This document shows, one piece after another, positions 6,930 through 10,473 of a DNA stretch of 10,473 nt. Position 1 is the stretch's first letter. Every line of letters starts with the position of its first letter. Origin of the DNA: CAZJDV01 sp964544865 (lineage in GTDB: Bacteria; Chloroflexota; Dehalococcoidia; Lucifugimonadales; CAJWER01); the NCBI GenBank assembly GCA_964544865.1, contig CAZJDV010000086.1, forward strand, positions 1-10,473, read 5' to 3'. The notes beneath the pieces were generated by a model. That model was not told where the DNA came from. It did no database searches and saw only the letters and a program-made list of their open reading frames with translations. The position numbers were made by a program, and so were the translations under genes.

Positions 6930-7229
6930 GTGCTAGAGAGCACACTGCTGATAGAGCTGTTCATCTTCGTGCTCGCAATCTTCGTCGGTTTCGAGATGAT
7001 AACCAAGGTGCCGCCGGCGCTGCACACGCCCTTGATGTCCGGCGCCAACGCGATCTCGGGCATCACCATCCTGGGAGCCCTCCTCGTGGCCGGCCAGGTG
7101 GGGGTCACCGCCGGCACCGTGATGGGGCTGCTGGCCGTTATCCTTTCCACGGTGAACGTGGTGGGCGGCTTCATGGTTACCGACCGCATGCTGCGGATGT
7201 TCAGAAAGAGGCCCAGCGAGCGAGAGTGA
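6930..7229 (+). CDS. pntAB: NAD(P) transhydrogenase subunit alpha part 2 (membrane domain)
   Basis: A 99-aa membrane subunit supplying the alpha-chain helices of the transhydrogenase proton channel. Three hydrophobic segments are visible at about residues 5-24, 42-65 and 66-85. The conserved stretch PPALHTPLMSGANAISGI marks the family. GTG 6930 follows AAGGAG at 6913-6918 (11-nt spacing). The gene ends in TGA that overlaps the GTG of pntB by 4 nt (GTGA), so the two are probably translationally coupled. This fixes the complex as the PntAA-PntAB-PntB form rather than the two-gene E. coli form. Confidence 0.92.
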   Translation: MLESTLLIELFIFVLAIFVGFEMITKVPPALHTPLMSGANAISGITILGALLVAGQVGVTAGTVMGLLAVILSTVNVVGGFMVTDRMLRMFRKRPSERE

Positions 7230-8635
7230 ACGAAACAACGACGGACAACATCCAGCTCATTATCGGCGGTTTCTATCTAATCGCCGCCTCGCTTTTTGTG
7301 CTGGGTCTCAAACGGCTCAGCTCCCCCCGCACCGCGAGATCGGGCAACACCCTGGCATCGGTGGGCATGCTCGTCGCCGTGGTCGTGACGCTCATAGACC
7401 GCGAAATCATCACCTATGAGCTGATCGCGGCGGGCGTGATCATCGGCTCCATCATCGGAGCCGTGCTGGCCAGGACAATCAAAATGACGGCGATGCCGCA
7501 GTTAGTCGCCATCTTCAACGGCCTAGGAGGCGGCGCATCGGCGCTGGTCGCGGCCTCGGTGCTCCACGGGAGCCTGGGCGGCGATAGCGAGGTGCCGCTG
7601 GACGTGTCTATAACGATCATGGGAAGCACGCTGATAGGCGGGGTCACCTTCTCTGGAAGCATGATCGCCTACGCCAAGCTGCAAGAGCTTTTGTCTGGCC
7701 GTCCGCTCACCTTCCCCCTTCAAAAGACCGTGAGCCTCGTGATATTCCTGGCGATCCTGGGCATGGCTGGCTACCTCGTCGCCGAACCGAATATGCAGGT
7801 GTTCGTTGCTATGAGCGCGCTCTGCCTCCTGCTGGGCGTACTGCTAGTCATACCGATCGGTGGGGCTGACATGCCCGTCGTCATCTCGCTTCTGAACTCC
7901 TACTCCGGCCTGGCGGCGGCGAGCGCGGGCTTCGCGCTGGGCAACGTGATGCTCATCATCGCCGGCGCGCTCGTCGGCGCCGCGGGCCTCATCCTGACCA
8001 TGATCATGACGAAGGCGATGAACCGTTCCCTCGTCAATGTCATGTTCGGGGCGTTTGGGGCGGCGGACGGTGCAGTGGCGGTCGGTGAACGCGGGGGGGC
8101 CCGGCCCGTGCGCGAGGTCACCCACGAGGACGCCGCGGTGGTGCTGGCCTACGCCCGTTCCGCGATATTCGTGCCTGGATACGGCCTTGCGGTTGCCCAG
8201 GCGCAGCACCAGCTCAGGGAGCTGGGGGACCTGATCTCGGGCAAGGGAGTCACGGTCAAGTACGCGATACATCCGGTGGCCGGACGGATGCCGGGACACA
8301 TGAACGTGCTGCTTGCCGAGGCCGACGTGCCCTACGACAATCTGTTCGACCTGGACCAGATCAACGACGAGTTCGGCGAGATCGACATCGTCGTTGTGAT
8401 AGGTGCAAACGACGTGGTCAATCCGGGGGCACGGGACAATTCAGGCAGTCCGATCTACGGAATGCCCATACTCAACGTGGACCGCGCCCACCACGTCATC
8501 GTTCTGAAACGCAGCCTGAATCCGGGCTTCGCGGGGATCGACAACGACCTGTTCTACAAAGAGAACACCTCGATGCTGTTTGGCGACGCTCGGGACTCCC
8601 TGGCGAAGCTCGTCGCCGCGGTGGGCGACCTCTGA
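7226..8635 (+). CDS. pntB: NAD(P) transhydrogenase subunit beta
   Basis: A 469-aa subunit with a membrane part (about 1-285, eight or nine helices) and a C-terminal NADP(H)-binding domain III. The membrane part ends in the conserved NRSLVNVMFGAFG. Domain III shows GYGLAVAQAQ (318-327), the inverted dinucleotide-binding motif that grips NADP(H), then HPVAGRMPGHMNVLLAEA, GANDVVNP (393-400) and Lys428-Arg429 (LKRSLNPGFAG), which contact the 2'-phosphate. The complex uses the proton motive force to drive NADH plus NADP+ to NADPH. The start is GTG 7226, overlapping pntAB. The length is normal and no key residue is missing. There is no clear intrinsic terminator after the TGA at 8635. Confidence 0.95.
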   Translation: MNETTTDNIQLIIGGFYLIAASLFVLGLKRLSSPRTARSGNTLASVGMLVAVVVTLIDREIITYELIAAGVIIGSIIGAVLARTIKMTAMPQLVAIFNGLGGGASALVAASVLHGSLGGDSEVPLDVSITIMGSTLIGGVTFSGSMIAYAKLQELLSGRPLTFPLQKTVSLVIFLAILGMAGYLVAEPNMQVFVAMSALCLLLGVLLVIPIGGADMPVVISLLNSYSGLAAASAGFALGNVMLIIAGALVGAAGLILTMIMTKAMNRSLVNVMFGAFGAADGAVAVGERGGARPVREVTHEDAAVVLAYARSAIFVPGYGLAVAQAQHQLRELGDLISGKGVTVKYAIHPVAGRMPGHMNVLLAEADVPYDNLFDLDQINDEFGEIDIVVVIGANDVVNPGARDNSGSPIYGMPILNVDRAHHVIVLKRSLNPGFAGIDNDLFYKENTSMLFGDARDSLAKLVAAVGDL

Positions 8636-8993
8636 CCCTGTTACGGCGGCCTGGCACCGGCGTGGTTCGCTAACTGGTCTCGAGTCACCGCGTCGATGGG
8701 ACCGCACATTCCCTTCTACACATCCGATGCTCTCCGTGGCGGATCACGCTCATGCGGCCCCGCCGCCGGAGTCCGAACCGGGCGCTTCATGTCCAGGAAA
8801 GCTGTCACGAACAAGTTGTGGATAATCGCGTGTGCGAGTCGCGTCAGTGGTCGTGTCAGTGTAAGATACCAGATTTATGGGCCGCTTAACGACGGGCGTC
8901 CCATGGCCCATAGCGATAATCCGTTGGTCCCGTGACCGCTTGTGGAGCTCTTTGCGCCGGCCATGGAATCGCCATATCCACGCGGCCGGGCTG
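8636..8993. other. Intergenic region between pntB and the str operon: DnaA box and direct repeat, no gene seen
   Basis: This 358-nt stretch has no recognisable gene; ORFs within it have no family resemblance. It holds a perfect DnaA box (TTATCCACA on the - strand) at 8817-8825. There are also poorer TATCCAC/TGTGGA-like sites near 8941-8947 and 8973-8981, and a 7-bp direct repeat GTCAGTG at 8843-8849 and 8855-8861 (12-bp period). The inverted repeat at 8876-8912 is listed separately. The gene neighbourhood is not that of a replication origin, so the DnaA box may be regulatory or chance. Confidence 0.45.
8876..8912. repeat. 8-bp inverted repeat upstream of the rpsL promoter
   Basis: TATGGGCC (8876-8883) and GGCCCATA (8905-8912) pair perfectly around a 21-nt loop that itself contains a small GACG/CGTC palindrome. 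No T-run follows, so it is not a standard intrinsic terminator for pntB. It could be an operator or a processed RNA structure. Confidence 0.4.
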
Positions 8994-9022
8994 TTGACAG
9001 CAGCTATGAGTGTAGGTATAAT
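8994..9022 (+). promoter_or_regulatory. Consensus sigma70 promoter of the str operon
   Basis: TTGACA (8994-8999) and TATAAT (9017-9022) are both perfect consensus hexamers with the ideal 17-nt spacer. Transcription would start near 9029-9031, giving a leader of about 75 nt before rpsL. Such strength suits ribosomal protein genes. It also means rpsL does not depend on an upstream rpoBC transcript here, since pntB is the upstream neighbour. Confidence 0.85.
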
Positions 9023-9058
9023 TTTCTCTTGTCGCCCACAGTGGCGTACTGGGTAAGC

Positions 9059-9085
9059 GTGCGCTCAGAAACGAAGCGCGTTTCT
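9059..9085 (+). promoter_or_regulatory. Two mutually exclusive hairpins in the rpsL leader
   Basis: AGAAACG (9067-9073) pairs perfectly with CGTTTCT (9079-9085) over a 5-nt loop. The overlapping segment GCGCT (9061-9065) pairs with AGCGC (9075-9079), extendable by two G-U pairs. Both cannot form at once. The Shine-Dalgarno of rpsL starts less than 10 nt downstream, so the choice of fold could affect translation. The structures are short and may be chance. Confidence 0.35.
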
Positions 9086-9103
9086 ATCAAAAAAGGAAGT
9101 CTC

Positions 9104-9514
9104 ATGCCGACAGCAAGCCAGCTCGTGCGAAAGGGGAGACGCCCCAAGCGCCGGAAAGACAAGGCGCCTGCCCTGAGGTACACATTCAACTCGCTCAAGA
9201 ACCGGGGCAGGAGGGGTCCGGGCTCGCCACAGAAACGAGGCGTGTGCATACAGGTCAGGACCATGACGCCCAAGAAGCCCAACTCCGCCCTACGCAAGGT
9301 GGCCAGGGTGCGACTCACCAACGGCATGGAGATCACGGCGTATATTCCCGGCGAGGGGCACAATCTTCAGGAACACTCCGTGGTCCTGATTCGCGGAGGA
9401 AGGGTAAAAGACCTGCCGGGGGTGCGATACCATATCATACGCGGCGCCCTGGATACGGCGGGAGTGGATGAGCGCAAGCGGGGCCGGAGTAAGTACGGTA
9501 GCAAGAAAATCTAG
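9104..9514 (+). CDS. rpsL: Small ribosomal subunit protein uS12
   Basis: A 136-aa S12, the decoding-centre protein of the 30S subunit. It starts MPTASQLVRKGRR and has PQKRGVC, the universal loop PKKPNSALRKVARVRLTNG, IPGEGHNLQEHSVVL and RGGRVKDLPGVRYHIIRG. Lys57, the equivalent of E. coli Lys43 (42 in mature numbering), and Lys102 are the wild-type residues linked to streptomycin sensitivity. Asp103 matches the aspartate that is methylthiolated in E. coli. Between APAL and SPQKRG there is a ~13-residue insertion (YTFNSLKNRGRRG), a known variant of S12 in Gram-positive and some other phyla, absent from E. coli. ATG 9104 follows AAAGGA with 6-nt spacing. The longer frame from 8942 crosses the promoter and is not coding. 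The TAG stop lies within a hairpin arm. Confidence 0.97.
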   Translation: MPTASQLVRKGRRPKRRKDKAPALRYTFNSLKNRGRRGPGSPQKRGVCIQVRTMTPKKPNSALRKVARVRLTNGMEITAYIPGEGHNLQEHSVVLIRGGRVKDLPGVRYHIIRGALDTAGVDERKRGRSKYGSKKI

Positions 9515-9540
9515 GGTCTGTGAGCAGGCCCTAGATTTTT
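9505..9540 (+). terminator. Strong hairpin between rpsL and rpsG (attenuator-like, possibly bidirectional)
   Basis: AAAATCTAGGG (9506-9516) pairs perfectly with CCCTAGATTTT (9529-9539). The stem continues inward with a G-U pair and then CTG/CAG to a TGAG tetraloop, 15 pairs in all plus a possible G-U at the base (9505-9540). The left arm includes the last codons and TAG of rpsL. A-rich and T-rich ends make it resemble a bidirectional intrinsic terminator, with TTTTT at 9536-9540. Since rpsG and fusA lie downstream and no other promoter is obvious, partial termination (attenuation) or an RNA-binding role is more likely than a full stop. Confidence 0.65.
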
Positions 9541-9562
9541 GCTTGGTTTGGGAGGGTAGAAC

Positions 9563-10033
9563 ATGGCTAGACGTAGAAGAGCCGAAAAGCGGCAGATTCG
9601 ACCGGACCCCAAGTTCGGCAGCGTTGAGCTGGCCAGATTTATCAACAAGGTCATGTTCAATGGCAAGCGGACGACGGCACAGCGGATAGTCTACGGGGCG
9701 CTTGACGAGGTGGAGCGGGATGCCCATCGTTCGGGCCTCGAGGTCTTCCAGCATGCTATCAGGAACGCGATGCCCCAGGTCCAGGTCAAGTCTCGCCGCG
9801 TGGGCGGTACGACCTACCAGGTCCCGACGGAGGTGCGGCCGGAGAACCAGCTCGCCCTGGCGATGCGCTGGATCATACGGGCCGCCCGGGAACGGTCTGG
9901 CCGTCCTATGTTCCAGCGGCTGGCGCAAGAGATACTGGAGTCCTCTAGAGGGCAGAGCACGGCCGTCAAGAGGAAGGAGGACCTGCATCGAATGGCTGAG
10001 GCGAACCGAGCCTTTGCCCACTACCGATGGTAG
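9563..10033 (+). CDS. rpsG: Small ribosomal subunit protein uS7
   Basis: A 156-aa S7, a primary 16S rRNA-binding protein that nucleates the 30S head and, in E. coli, represses the str operon by binding the rpsL-rpsG junction. It reads MARRRRAEKRQIRPDPKFGS, FINKVMFNGKR, IVYGALD, the hallmark SRRVGGTTYQVPTEVRPENQLALAMRW, and the ending RKEDLHRMAEANRAFAHYRW, all canonical. The length equals that of typical bacterial S7. ATG 9563 follows GGAGG (9551-9555) with 7-nt spacing, just clear of the upstream hairpin. It ends in TAG, with fusA 39 nt downstream in the same frame. Confidence 0.97.
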   Translation: MARRRRAEKRQIRPDPKFGSVELARFINKVMFNGKRTTAQRIVYGALDEVERDAHRSGLEVFQHAIRNAMPQVQVKSRRVGGTTYQVPTEVRPENQLALAMRWIIRAARERSGRPMFQRLAQEILESSRGQSTAVKRKEDLHRMAEANRAFAHYRW

Positions 10034-10072
10034 TCGGCGGCGATAAGGCGCGCACACCTCGATTCACCGACC

Positions 10073-10473
10073 ATGTCCGCTTCAACACGGCTGCAACAGA
10101 TTCGCAATATCGGCTTTATCGCCCATGTCGACGCCGGCAAAACCACGGTGACGGAGCGCGTGCTGTTTGCCGCGGGACGCATATACAAGATCGGCGGGGT
10201 CGATGAGGGCACCGCCGCCATGGACTGGATGGCACAGGAGCGCGAGCGGGGGATCACCATTACCTCCGCCGCCACGACCTGCCAGTGGAAGGGGTATACG
10301 ATCAACATTATCGATACTCCCGGACACGTCGATTTCACCGCTGAGGTGGAACGAAGCCTCCGCATTCTCGACGGCGGTGTGGTGATCTTCGATGCGGTTG
10401 GTGGCGTGGAGCCGCAGTCGGAGACCGTCTGGAAGCAGGCCGACCGCTACGATGTCCCGCGGATATGCTTCGT
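10073..10473 (+). CDS. fusA: Translation elongation factor G, N-terminal part
   Basis: The first 133 codons of the ribosomal translocase EF-G, running off the right edge. G-domain motifs are in order: G1 AHVDAGKTT (17-25), switch I/G2 RERGITITSAAT (57-68), and G3 DTPGHVDF (81-88) with the catalytic His85. The next segment, EVERSLRILDGGVVIFDAVGGVEPQSETVW, is classic EF-G. ATG 10073 is the only start after the rpsG TAG in this frame. No good Shine-Dalgarno sits close to it (the nearest AAGG is about 24 nt away), so translation may lean on coupling with rpsG. It is the third gene of the str operon. Confidence 0.96.
   Translation, partial: MSASTRLQQIRNIGFIAHVDAGKTTVTERVLFAAGRIYKIGGVDEGTAAMDWMAQERERGITITSAATTCQWKGYTINIIDTPGHVDFTAEVERSLRILDGGVVIFDAVGGVEPQSETVWKQADRYDVPRICF

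Noticed and set aside
8696..8935. 79-codon + strand ORF upstream of rpsL
   Set aside because: No ribosome binding site or family resemblance. It crosses the DnaA box and the inverted repeat.
9290..10057. 255-codon - strand ORF across rpsL and rpsG
   Set aside because: Antisense to two universal ribosomal protein genes.
1..10473. Genome-wide reassignment of TAG to an amino acid
   Set aside because: Six genes in the window end in TAG, including rpsL and rpsG at their canonical C-termini, so TAG acts as a normal stop here.

Overview
The window is about 10.5 kb of GC-rich bacterial chromosome (roughly 60% G+C by eye) carrying housekeeping and accessory genes. No mobile element, CRISPR array, tRNA or rRNA is visible. 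My best guess at origin is Chloroflexota, perhaps a SAR202-like or Dehalococcoidia-related lineage. This rests on the enolase-superfamily tail at the left edge (that lineage is known for many such paralogues), the lipoprotein with 'VETVEV' repeats, and general protein resemblance. It is inference, not a demonstrated placement.

Left part (1-3156). The C-terminus of a mandelate racemase/muconate lactonizing enzyme-family protein runs off the edge. It is followed by an intact 609-aa ABC exporter half-transporter on the + strand. A single DppB/OppB-type peptide-transport permease converges on it from the - strand, 23 nt away. The permease has no adjacent partner permease, ATPase or binding protein, and it appears to have lost about 12 residues from one cytoplasmic loop.

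Middle part (3157-5721). This is the unusual region. A divergent intergenic stretch carries a 17-bp nested inverted repeat. Next is a YbaY/YscW-type lipoprotein gene fused to two copies of a ~100-aa Cys-containing domain. It is broken by a frameshift in the signal peptide and an in-frame TAG. Convergent to it is a long-form hibernation-promoting factor gene (hpf/raiA), complete except for one in-frame TAG at codon 63. Both internal TAGs sit in the same 8-mer, TAGGCCAC. Real genes here, including rpsL and rpsG, end in TAG, so TAG works as a stop. The likeliest reading is local gene decay or sequence error; suppression is the more interesting alternative. A small unrecognised ORF lies upstream of hpf.

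Right part (5722-10473). A three-gene proton-translocating transhydrogenase operon (pntAA-pntAB-pntB) makes NADPH at the expense of the proton gradient. After a 358-nt gap with a perfect DnaA box and an inverted repeat comes a textbook promoter (TTGACA, 17 nt, TATAAT) driving the str operon: rpsL (S12), rpsG (S7) and the start of fusA (EF-G). A 16-bp hairpin that begins in the rpsL stop region separates rpsL from rpsG and looks like an attenuator or S7-responsive element.
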